Under the pieces are notes generated by a model. The model was not told the origin of the DNA. It saw only the letters and a list, made by a program, of their open reading frames with translations, and made no database searches. Source: Methylophilus medardicus (GTDB taxonomy: Bacteria > Pseudomonadota > Gammaproteobacteria > Burkholderiales > Methylophilaceae). From it: DNA of 64,000 nucleotides. The stretch is from assembly GCF_006363955.1 (NCBI RefSeq), contig NZ_CP040948.1:1612001-1676000 (forward strand), written 5' to 3'. Each line of letters starts with the position of its first letter. Position 1 is the first letter of the stretch. A program made the position numbers and the translations under genes. Of this stretch, positions 57,102-64,000 are shown in pieces.

Positions 57102-57714
57102 TCACACCGCGGCCCATGGCTAACCAGCCCTTTTGCTCGAGTCGTTTTAGTTGCCGGCTGATGACCTCCCGCGCAGTGCCGAGCTCATCGGCAATTTGCT
57201 GATGGGTGCGTTGAATGGTGTTGTTGCCCATATCCAACAACCATTTTGCCAAGCGCGCATCCAGCGTCTGAAAGGCGACTTCGTCCAGCAACACAATTAA
57301 GTCACTGATTAAAGCCCCATAGTTTTGCATGACGTATTGCCTAAACACCGGCGAATCAATCATCAGCTTATGAAAAATAGACTCAGGGACAATCACATCC
57401 TGTATGTCGGCCTCGACAATCGTAGAGGCCGGATATTGGCTGTTTCCTAGCAAGCAAGTGGTCGTGATGACACAGGTTTCACCTGCGCCGACGCGATACA
57501 ACACGATTTCTCGACCGCTGGCAGACATTTTATACACCCGCGAGCGCCCTTTTAGGCGCAACACATAACCACCACAATGATCCCCTTCACGGTAACCAAT
57601 CGCCCCAATCGGCGCCTCCACAATACGCGCGTATTGTGTGAGTAGTTTTTTAGCACTTTCTTCAAGTGCTTCCAGCTCAGGAAACAAGCTCATCCATGCA
57701 AGTGATTGCATCAT
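57049..57714 (-). CDS. Crp/Fnr-family transcription regulator
   Basis: The 221-residue protein has a cyclic-nucleotide-type sensory domain (about 25-145) and a Crp-type helix-turn-helix (TIQRTHQQIADELGTAREVISRQLKRLEQKGW, partly quoted: HQQIADELGTAREVISRQL). The sensory domain has Cys47, Cys81 and Cys87 (ETCVITTTCLLG) but not the four-Cys N-terminus of Fnr, so it should not hold an Fnr iron-sulfur cluster. Regulators with this ETC-TTC pattern occur with sulfur or redox genes. It is divergent from a BigR-like repressor, and the two share a 219-base region. Confidence 0.87.
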   Translation of the reverse strand: MMQSLAWMSLFPELEALEESAKKLLTQYARIVEAPIGAIGYREGDHCGGYVLRLKGRSRVYKMSASGREIVLYRVGAGETCVITTTCLLGNSQYPASTIVEADIQDVIVPESIFHKLMIDSPVFRQYVMQNYGALISDLIVLLDEVAFQTLDARLAKWLLDMGNNTIQRTHQQIADELGTAREVISRQLKRLEQKGWLAMGRGVIEIQQRGELLKLANSSQ

Positions 57715-57726
57715 CCCGACATCCCC

Positions 57727-57893
57727 ATGATTGAATATTTATTATGATCAAACACACAGCAACGCATACGCGCACGGTATTTAATTGATGCGACAAACTT
57801 TATCATAGATTGATTTCAAACAATTTACTACGTGTCAGCCGTGCGTGAAGTCATACACATTCTGTGACAACAGGTTTATGATTGAATTTCAAT
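57727..57893. promoter_or_regulatory. repeated operator-like motif in the divergent region
   Basis: ATGATTGAAT occurs at 57727-57736, near the Crp/Fnr gene, and again at 57878-57887, near the ArsR-type gene. The second copy is part of ATTGAATTTCAAT (57881-57893), a perfect 6-1-6 palindrome 40 bases before the ArsR-type start. This looks like a binding site for the ArsR-type repressor, with a half-site on the other side. It is inferred. Confidence 0.45.
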
Positions 57894-57933
57894 TACAAAT
57901 AATATAAAAATAAATGGCCGTCATAGGGGAAAT

Positions 57934-58281
57934 ATGCAAAATTCAGAGATTGCAGTGGATCTTTTTGATCAGTTAAGGACGTCTGCCGATCAAGCCAGCC
58001 AGTTAATGAAGGCGATGGCAAACACGGATCGGCTGATGTTGTTATGTCAATTGTCGCAAGGTGAAAAATCCGTTAGCGAACTGGAGGCTTGCCTCAACTT
58101 AAGGCAACCGAGCTTATCGCAACAATTAACGGTGTTACGAGAAGCGCAGCTGGTGAGCACCAGGCGCGAAGGGAAAAACGTTTATTACAATATTGGCAGC
58201 CCCGCCGCGCTGGCGGTCATCCAAGTCTTACACCGAGAATTTTGTCACAACGCCGCCAACGGGCAGCTCAACCGGGCTTAG
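57934..58281 (+). CDS. ArsR-family repressor of the BigR/SqrR type
   Basis: The 115-residue winged-helix protein matches BigR/SqrR/YgaV: MKAMANTDRLMLLCQLSQGEKSVSEL, then RQPSLSQQLTVLREAQLVSTRREGKNVYY (recognition helix QPSLSQQLTVLR). Cys38 (LLCQL) and Cys104 (REFCH) are 66 residues apart, the same spacing as the persulfide-sensing pair Cys41/Cys107 of SqrR. Reactive sulfur would form an S-S or tetrasulfide link and release DNA. AGGGGAA precedes the ATG. A DUF442 protein follows after 11 bases. Confidence 0.88.
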   Translation: MQNSEIAVDLFDQLRTSADQASQLMKAMANTDRLMLLCQLSQGEKSVSELEACLNLRQPSLSQQLTVLREAQLVSTRREGKNVYYNIGSPAALAVIQVLHREFCHNAANGQLNRA

Positions 58282-58292
58282 GAAGAAAAATC

Positions 58293-58718
58293 ATGGAACG
58301 CAAACAGATCGATCAACGCTTTAGTATCAGCGATCAACTCTCCGAATCAGATTTGGATACCCTCGCCGCAGAGGGTATCCGATTAGTGGTGAATTTCAGG
58401 CCGGATGGCGAAGGCGGAGATGCACAGCCTTTGAGTGAGGCGCTAGCGACCAAGGCCGCTGCATTGGGCATGGCTTATGCGCACATTCCTGTTGTGCCCA
58501 ATCAAATACAGCCGGCACATATTTTGCAACTGCAAGGACTCCTGGCGCAACATCCCGGTGCAGCCATCGGCTTTTGCCGCACGGGCAATCGCGCCAATCA
58601 AGTCTATCAACAAGCCTTGCAGGCACCTGCCACAACCAAGCCTGCCTGTTGTAGCCAAGCAGGCACTGAGACGCAGGTGGGCTTGTTGAATACGGTCAAA
58701 GCTTGGTTTAAGCCTTAA
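58293..58718 (+). CDS. DUF442 / TIGR01244-type protein of the sulfide locus
   Basis: The 141-residue protein has a DUF442 (tyrosine-phosphatase-like) fold: FSISDQLSESDLDTLAAEGIR, VVNFRPDGEG and FCRTGNRANQVYQ with the nucleophile Cys95. It also has an unusual C-terminal Cys-Cys pair (119-120) in KPACCSQAG. Related domains are fused to persulfide dioxygenase or rhodanese in other bacteria and are linked to sulfide detoxification. Its ATG is 11 bases after the ArsR-type stop, with GGAAG before it. No SQR or persulfide dioxygenase gene is present here. The last 11 bases overlap the end of the opposite-strand peptidase. Confidence 0.85.
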   Translation: MERKQIDQRFSISDQLSESDLDTLAAEGIRLVVNFRPDGEGGDAQPLSEALATKAAALGMAYAHIPVVPNQIQPAHILQLQGLLAQHPGAAIGFCRTGNRANQVYQQALQAPATTKPACCSQAGTETQVGLLNTVKAWFKP

Positions 58719-60162
58719 GAAACGCCTGTAACCATTGCAGGCTCAGGGCAACACCAAAGCCGTTCACTTCACTGGCGACGGCACCCAAGCCGTCCTTGTG
58801 GGCATAAGACGACAAGTCCACATGGCACCAAGCCACATTGCCCTGAATGAATCTGCCTAAAAAGCGGGCAGCCAATAGATGGTCCGCGTCGCTTTCCATG
58901 GTGCATTGTTTGAGATCGGCAATCTCACTTTCTAGCGCACTGTCATAGTCCTCAGCGTAGGGGAAAGCCACAACGCGCTCACCACTCAAGGTACCCGCCT
59001 CCACCATCTGGGATGCGAGTAATGGACGGTTAGCGATAATCCCGCTCATGCGAGAACCCAAAGCGGTTTGCATGCTGCCGGTTAAGGTCGCGTAATCAAT
59101 GATGACATCTGGTTTGTCCCGACTGGCCATGGTCAGGGTATCGGCCAGCACCATACGGCCTTCGGCGTCGGTATGCACAATCTCAATGGTCAAGCCATTG
59201 AGCGCGGTGATCACATCATTTTGTTTGTAGGCGTTGGGGCCGATATGATTTTGCGCCAAGGCTAGCCAGCAATCGACATTGACCGGCAGTTGTTGCGCAC
59301 TCACCGCCTGTAACACGCCAACGGCCACCGCACTGCCATTCATGTCCTGATGCATACCTTGCATATACTTAGCGGATTTTAAATTGTGTCCGCCAGTATC
59401 AAAGCAAATCCCTTTGCCGACCAAGGCCACGGTTTTATCTGCCTCGGGATGCCGGTAGGACAGTTTCACAATTGCGGCATCCTGTGGCTCGGAGCCTTGC
59501 GCCACGGCCACAAAAGCCCCTGCGCCTAACGCCCGTAGGGCATCTGTTGACCACTCAGTGTATTGCCAACCTTTTTCATCTGCCATGGTTTGCAGACATT
59601 GTCGGTATAAGGTGGGCGTCAGCATATTCGGCGGCGTCATGGTCAAGGCGCGGCACACTGTATTCCCCGCCACCAACGCGGCCACCTCTTCCGTCCACGG
59701 CATGGCATCCACCCCAAATAGGCCAAGTGCCCGCAATTTTTGCCCGGCGGGCTTTTGTTTTAACTGCGGTAAGGCCTCGGCATTGACCAATGTCACATAA
59801 GCGGCACATCTCGCCAACCACCACGCCGGTTGGTCGGCATACAGCGCGATTGCGATTCGTGACGGATGTTCTGCCAGCAATGGTTTGACCGCCGCACGTA
59901 AGGCCGTTGCCACGGTAAACACAGGCGCACTCGCCTCAACCTCAAGCAAGCTGACCAAGGCACCGTCGGCCAACTCCAGCGTCACTGGCTTGTGTTTCAA
60001 ATCGTCTGCGGTGAGACCTGCACGCTGCAATTTAGCAGCCAATACCTCTGCAAATGGCAGCGCTGAAAAAAACGCTTTTTCAAACACGACCAGTATGTGC
60101 TTGCTGTAAGCAGTTAATAGGGTTGAATTCACTTGTGAAGATTGAGACCACTCGATGCGCAT
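58708..60162 (-). CDS. M17 leucyl aminopeptidase family protein
   Basis: The cytosolic peptidase of about 484 residues has the M17 catalytic domain in its C-terminal half. Metal ligands and catalytic residues show in VGKGICFDTGGHNLKSAKYM, HQDMNGSAVAVG and the family signature HTDAEGRMVLADTL (NTDAEGRL in most members). The N-terminal 170 residues are variable, as usual. The ATG at 60162 (MRIEWSQSS) is chosen; the longer frame to 60252 adds a Cys-rich hydrophobic start unlike the family. It cleaves N-terminal amino acids from peptides. Confidence 0.9.
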   Translation of the reverse strand: MRIEWSQSSQVNSTLLTAYSKHILVVFEKAFFSALPFAEVLAAKLQRAGLTADDLKHKPVTLELADGALVSLLEVEASAPVFTVATALRAAVKPLLAEHPSRIAIALYADQPAWWLARCAAYVTLVNAEALPQLKQKPAGQKLRALGLFGVDAMPWTEEVAALVAGNTVCRALTMTPPNMLTPTLYRQCLQTMADEKGWQYTEWSTDALRALGAGAFVAVAQGSEPQDAAIVKLSYRHPEADKTVALVGKGICFDTGGHNLKSAKYMQGMHQDMNGSAVAVGVLQAVSAQQLPVNVDCWLALAQNHIGPNAYKQNDVITALNGLTIEIVHTDAEGRMVLADTLTMASRDKPDVIIDYATLTGSMQTALGSRMSGIIANRPLLASQMVEAGTLSGERVVAFPYAEDYDSALESEIADLKQCTMESDADHLLAARFLGRFIQGNVAWCHVDLSSYAHKDGLGAVASEVNGFGVALSLQWLQAFLKA

Positions 60163-60384
60163 ATTGTTAGAAAACACTCTTATATAAAACATTAAATAAA
60201 CGTAGCAAATACCTATAGTTAGGCATGATTCTTTCATGCAAAACTTGACCAAAAGCGCTAAAAAAGAGACACTTACAGGTAAGCACTAGGTTGCTGTGAC
60301 TCATCACCTGAATTCAGCAACGTGATACCATAAAAGCAGTATCCAATTTCGGAATCCCTTCTTGGTACTCAACACTTTCTCAGC

Positions 60385-60413
60385 GCTAGGCATGGCTAGG
60401 TGCTAGATTATAC
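60385..60413 (+). promoter_or_regulatory. repeat-bearing probable aceE promoter
   Basis: GCTAGG occurs at 60385-60390 and at 60395-60400, exactly ten bases apart, with GCTAGA at 60402-60407. TTATAC (60408-60413) could be the -10 element, 35 bases before the aceE ATG. No consensus -35 stands at the right distance, so the repeats may be an activator or repressor site. The rest of 60163-60384 shows nothing clear. Confidence 0.35.
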
Positions 60414-60447
60414 GCATAGCGACTTAAAACTCGGAGAATCCTCACGC

Positions 60448-63117
60448 ATGGCAACGCATTCGCAAGCACACCTCAATGAAACTGACGCACAAGAAACACA
60501 AGAGTGGTTAGAAGCGCTCAGCGCCGTCATTGAGAATGAAGGGCCAGAACGTGCCCACTTCCTGCTGGAAGCAATGATCGATCAGGCGCGCCGTTCAGGC
60601 GGCCATTTGCCTTACAAGGCAACCACGGCTTACGTGAACACCATCCCTACCCACTTGCAGGGCAAACTGCAAGGTGACCCGGAGATGGAACGCCGTGTAC
60701 GCGCATTGATCCGTTGGAACGCGATCATGACCGTGTTGCGTGCAAACGAAAAATCACCCGGCATCGGGGGTCACATTGCAAGCTTTCAGTCTGCAGCGAC
60801 CCTTTACGATGTCGGTTTTAACCATTTTTTCCGCGCGGCTAACGAAGGTTTTGGCGGCGATTGCATCTACTTTCAAGGTCACTCCTCACCCGGAGTGTAT
60901 GCGCGTGCTTTCTTAGAGGGCCGTATCTCAGAAGCGCAAATGGATAACTTCCGTCAGGAAACCGGCGGCAATGGCTTATCGAGCTATCCGCATCCTTGGT
61001 TAATGCCCGATTTTTGGCAATTCCCGACTGTATCCATGGGTCTGGGGCCACTCGCTGGCATTTATCAGGCACGCTTTCTTAAATATCTGCACAATCGCGG
61101 TATTGCAGATACTGCAGACCGTAAAGTCTGGGTTTTTTGTGGGGACGGCGAGATGGACGAGCCAGAATCGCAAGGTGCAATTTCATTAGCGGCACGCGAA
61201 GGCTTGGACAACCTGATTTTTGTCATTAACTGTAACTTGCAACGTCTGGACGGCCCCGTCCGCGGCAACGGCAAGATTATTCAAGAATTAGAGTCTAATT
61301 TCCGCGGCGCCGGCTGGAATGCCATTAAAGTGATTTGGGGCTCTTACTGGGATCCTTTGCTGGCGATGGACAAAGACGGTATTTTGCGTAAGCGCATGGA
61401 AGAATGCGTGGATGGTGAATATCAAAACTTTAAACAAAAAGGCGGTGCTTACACGCGTGAACACTTCTTTGGCAAATATCCTGAACTGCGCGAAATGGTG
61501 GCAGCGATGTCAGATGCTGACATCTGGCGCCTGAATCGCGGCGGTCACGATCCACACAAAGTGTTTGCCGCCTATGAGGCTGCTGTGAATCACAAAGGCC
61601 AGCCGACGGTCATTTTGGCTAAAACGGTCAAAGGCTATGGCATGGGCGAAGCCGGTGAGGGTCAAAACACCACGCACCAGCAAAAAAGCATGGATATCGC
61701 TTCATTGAAGGCTTTCCGTGACCGTTTTGACCTACCACTGACTGACGAGCAAGTTGAAAACTTGTCTTATTATCGTCCAGGCGACGATAGTCCAGAGATT
61801 AAATACATGATGGAACGTCGTGCCGCACTGGGTGGTTTCGTGCCTAGCCGACGCCGTAAAGGCAACGAGCTCACCGTGCCAGAGCTATCCGCGTTTGAGA
61901 ACATGTTAGGCGCCACTGGCGACCGCGAAATCTCAACCACCATGGCTTTTGTGCGTATTCTGTCTACCTTGGTACGTGATAAGCAAATCGGTAAATATGT
62001 GGTGCCGATCGTGCCTGATGAAGCACGCACGTTCGGGATGGAAGGCATGTTCCGCCAATTGGGCATTTATTCCTCCGTCGGTCAATTGTATGAGCCTCAA
62101 GACTCTGACCAAGTGATGTTTTATAAAGAATCTCAAAGCGGTCAGATTTTAGAGGAAGGCATCAACGAAGCTGGCTCTTTTGCTAGCTGGCTCGCTGCCG
62201 CGACGTCTTACAGCGTCACCGGCACACAAATGATCCCGTTCTATATTTACTATTCTATGTTTGGTTTCCAACGGATTGGTGACTTTGCATGGGCTGCAGG
62301 TGACAGCCGCGCACGTGGCTTCTTGCTGGGCGCCACTGCAGGCCGTACCACGCTTAACGGTGAGGGTTTGCAGCACGAGGATGGCCACAGTCACTTGATG
62401 TCGGCGACGATTCCAAACTGTGTATCTTATGATCCGACCTTTGCTTATGAGCTTGCCGTCATTATTCAAGAGGGCATGCGTCGCATGGTGCAGAATCAGG
62501 AAGATGTGTATTACTACATCACCTTGATGAACGAAAATTACAGCCACCCCGCCATGCCAGAAGGCAGTGCCGAAGGTATCCTCAAAGGCATGTACCGCTT
62601 TAGTCAATCTAAAGCTAAAGGTGCAAAAGTGCAGCTGATGGGCTCTGGGGTGATCCTGCGCGAAGTCATCGCAGCAGCTGCCCTGTTAGAGCAAGACTGG
62701 GGCGTTTCTGCCGACGTCTGGAGTGTCACCAGCTTCACTGAATTACGTCGTGAGGGCATCGACGCAGAACGTCACAATCTGCTGAACCCTGAAGCCAAAC
62801 CGAGACTCAGCTTTGTAGAAGCTTCACTGCAACAGGCCGAAGGCCCGGTGATCGCCTCCACAGATTACATGCGTAGTTTTGCTGATCAAATCCGTCCGTT
62901 TGTCCCCAACCGCTTTGTCACCTTGGGTACGGATGGCTATGGCCGCTCAGATTCACGCGAGGCGTTACGCAGCTTCTTTGAGGTGGACCGCTATTATGTG
63001 GTGCTGGCCGCATTGAAAGCACTGGCAGACGACGGCAAACTGCCTGCTACCAAAGCCGCTGAAGCCATCAAAAAATACAATATCGACATTACTCGTGCCA
63101 ATCCGGCCACGATTTAA
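60448..63117 (+). CDS. aceE: pyruvate dehydrogenase E1 component, homodimeric type
   Basis: The enzyme of 889 residues decarboxylates pyruvate with thiamine diphosphate and passes the acetyl group to E2. The homodimeric AceE form is shown by the length and by GDGEMDEPESQGAISLAAREGLDNLIFVINCNLQRLDGPVRGN (partly quoted: GDGEMDEPESQG), the ThDP/Mg site, and LMNENYSHPAMPEG near the C-terminus. I chose the ATG at 60448, 11 bases after GGAGA, because the frame upstream to 60400 is not family-like. aceF follows after 28 bases. Confidence 0.96.
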   Translation: MATHSQAHLNETDAQETQEWLEALSAVIENEGPERAHFLLEAMIDQARRSGGHLPYKATTAYVNTIPTHLQGKLQGDPEMERRVRALIRWNAIMTVLRANEKSPGIGGHIASFQSAATLYDVGFNHFFRAANEGFGGDCIYFQGHSSPGVYARAFLEGRISEAQMDNFRQETGGNGLSSYPHPWLMPDFWQFPTVSMGLGPLAGIYQARFLKYLHNRGIADTADRKVWVFCGDGEMDEPESQGAISLAAREGLDNLIFVINCNLQRLDGPVRGNGKIIQELESNFRGAGWNAIKVIWGSYWDPLLAMDKDGILRKRMEECVDGEYQNFKQKGGAYTREHFFGKYPELREMVAAMSDADIWRLNRGGHDPHKVFAAYEAAVNHKGQPTVILAKTVKGYGMGEAGEGQNTTHQQKSMDIASLKAFRDRFDLPLTDEQVENLSYYRPGDDSPEIKYMMERRAALGGFVPSRRRKGNELTVPELSAFENMLGATGDREISTTMAFVRILSTLVRDKQIGKYVVPIVPDEARTFGMEGMFRQLGIYSSVGQLYEPQDSDQVMFYKESQSGQILEEGINEAGSFASWLAAATSYSVTGTQMIPFYIYYSMFGFQRIGDFAWAAGDSRARGFLLGATAGRTTLNGEGLQHEDGHSHLMSATIPNCVSYDPTFAYELAVIIQEGMRRMVQNQEDVYYYITLMNENYSHPAMPEGSAEGILKGMYRFSQSKAKGAKVQLMGSGVILREVIAAAALLEQDWGVSADVWSVTSFTELRREGIDAERHNLLNPEAKPRLSFVEASLQQAEGPVIASTDYMRSFADQIRPFVPNRFVTLGTDGYGRSDSREALRSFFEVDRYYVVLAALKALADDGKLPATKAAEAIKKYNIDITRANPATI

Positions 63118-63145
63118 GGTCACGACATAAGGAAAGTATAGAAAT

Positions 63146-64000
63146 ATGTCTATCAAAGAAGTACTGGTGCCGGATATCGGCAACTTTGACAGCGTCGACG
63201 TGATTGAAGTACTGGTCAACGTAGGTGATACCGTGGCCAAAGAAGACTCCCTGATTACCGTGGAGTCCGATAAAGCCTCTATGGACATCCCCTCCTCGTT
63301 AGCAGGTGTGGTGAAAGAAATCCACATCAAAGTGGGCGATAACACCAAGCAAGGTGCGCTGATTTTGACGCTGGACACTGCTGCTGAAGCAGCGCCTGCC
63401 GAAAAAGTCGCGCCGCAACCGACCGCAACCCCGGTGGTCGCAACCGTGAAAGTGGATGAAAAAACGGTGGCGATTCCTGAGCCTAGCCGCCCGGTCGCCG
63501 AAGTGCCGCAAGTCGTGCAACCGCAAGCAACGCCAAACCCGGTCGCTGCCAGCAGCGTAGCGAGTAGTGGAAAACTGGCCCACGCCAGCCCATCCATTCG
63601 TAAATTTGCGCGTGAACTCGGCGTGAATTTATCCCTCGTCAAAGCCAGTGGCCCCAAGAACCGTATCTTGCAAGCAGATGTGCAAGCGTATGTGAAAGGC
63701 GAATTATCTAAGCCACGTTCTGAAAACATGGGCGTGGGCACGGGCTTAAGCACCTTGCCGATGCCGGTGATCGATTTTAGTCAGTTTGGTAGCATTGAGT
63801 CCAAGCCACTGTCACGCATCAAGAAACTATCTGGTGCCAACCTGCATCGAAACTGGGTCACTGCGCCGCACGTCACGCAATTTGATGAGGCAGACATCAC
63901 CGATTTAGAGGACTTCCGTAAGTCGATGTTGGCTGAAGCAGAAAAACGCGGCGTCAAGCTCACGCTATTAGCTTTCCTGATGAAAGCGGTGGTCAATGCG
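63146..64000 (+). CDS. aceF: dihydrolipoamide acetyltransferase (E2), 5' part
   Basis: The gene runs off the right edge; 285 codons are seen. It starts with one lipoyl domain (about 3-75) in which VESDKASMDIPS places the lipoylated Lys at 43. An Ala/Pro/Val-rich linker (about 80-145) follows, then the E3-binding domain (about 148-190, ASPSIRKFARELGVNLSLV). The catalytic domain begins near residue 210 (SRIKKLSGANLHRNWVTAPHVTQFDEADIT, partly quoted: NWVTAPHVTQFDEADI). It accepts acetyl from AceE and forms acetyl-CoA. GGAAAG lies before the ATG. Only one lipoyl domain is visible, fewer than the three of E. coli. Confidence 0.96.
   Translation, partial: MSIKEVLVPDIGNFDSVDVIEVLVNVGDTVAKEDSLITVESDKASMDIPSSLAGVVKEIHIKVGDNTKQGALILTLDTAAEAAPAEKVAPQPTATPVVATVKVDEKTVAIPEPSRPVAEVPQVVQPQATPNPVAASSVASSGKLAHASPSIRKFARELGVNLSLVKASGPKNRILQADVQAYVKGELSKPRSENMGVGTGLSTLPMPVIDFSQFGSIESKPLSRIKKLSGANLHRNWVTAPHVTQFDEADITDLEDFRKSMLAEAEKRGVKLTLLAFLMKAVVNA

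Noticed and set aside
57049-57714. Oxygen sensor Fnr
   Set aside because: The N-terminal cysteine cluster needed for the iron-sulfur cluster is absent.
62149-62607. 152-codon minus-strand frame
   Set aside because: It is antisense to highly conserved aceE sequence.
62965-63753. 262-codon open frame on the minus strand
   Set aside because: It is antisense to aceE and aceF, is extremely rich in Thr/Ser/Gly, and the plus strand encodes clear lipoyl and E3-binding domains.

Overview
The window looks like the chromosome of a Gram-negative betaproteobacterium of moderate GC content. It has an outer membrane (LolA, two porins, a PEP-CTERM protein), a homodimeric pyruvate dehydrogenase E1, an EF-P with arginine at position 32 next to the EarP rhamnosyltransferase, and an ftsK-lolA-rarA-serS operon. 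The gene mix (Methylophilaceae-like methylotroph) is my best guess at family level, and it is inference rather than a search result. I saw no rRNA, tRNA, CRISPR array, insertion sequence or prophage. Most of the window is ordinary core chromosome, with a few accessory pockets.

Region 1-5.6 kb: a short abandoned reading frame that resembles the first residues of a family 2A encapsulin, a membrane-anchored TAXI-type binding protein, two paralogous membrane EAL phosphodiesterases, and a DUF2325 protein. Region 5.7-10.4 kb (minus strand): a sulfur-scavenging operon (YezD, a large porin, sulfate-binding protein), then a phosphate-type porin preceded by two tandem Pho boxes. Region 10.4-14.6 kb: lysS, a histidine kinase/response regulator pair, and an unknown protein. 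Region 14.6-23 kb: ABC-F ATPase, then the forward run yhdP-nit-tldD.

Region 23-29 kb is the most accessory part: a PEP-CTERM lectin-like protein, a GluP/FucP-type sugar transporter, a DUF2934 protein with a histone-like tail, an uncharacterised 541-residue protein with a glutamine-amidotransferase-like look, and a two-gene unit for a secreted protein and a trypsin-like protease. Region 29-34.3 kb: efp-earP, a DnaQ-like exonuclease, and a four-gene metal-handling unit (His/Cys-rich small protein, outer-membrane protein, MerP-like and MerT-like proteins) behind greB. Region 34.4-41.2 kb: an AddB/AddA-like nuclease-helicase pair and a nitroreductase.

Region 41.3-55 kb: a small acidic secreted peptide, dedA, mfd, rpiA, mltF, a lipoprotein, and the ftsK-lolA-rarA-serS operon. 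Region 54.6-64 kb: dps, trxB, an Smr protein, a divergent redox/sulfide-type regulatory locus (Crp/Fnr regulator against a BigR/SqrR-like ArsR repressor plus a DUF442 protein), an M17 aminopeptidase, and aceE followed by aceF, which runs off the right edge.

The best candidates for something little described are the four-gene metal unit, the 541-residue protein with its hairpin-covered ribosome site, and the sulfide-type regulatory locus. None is proven novel from sequence alone.
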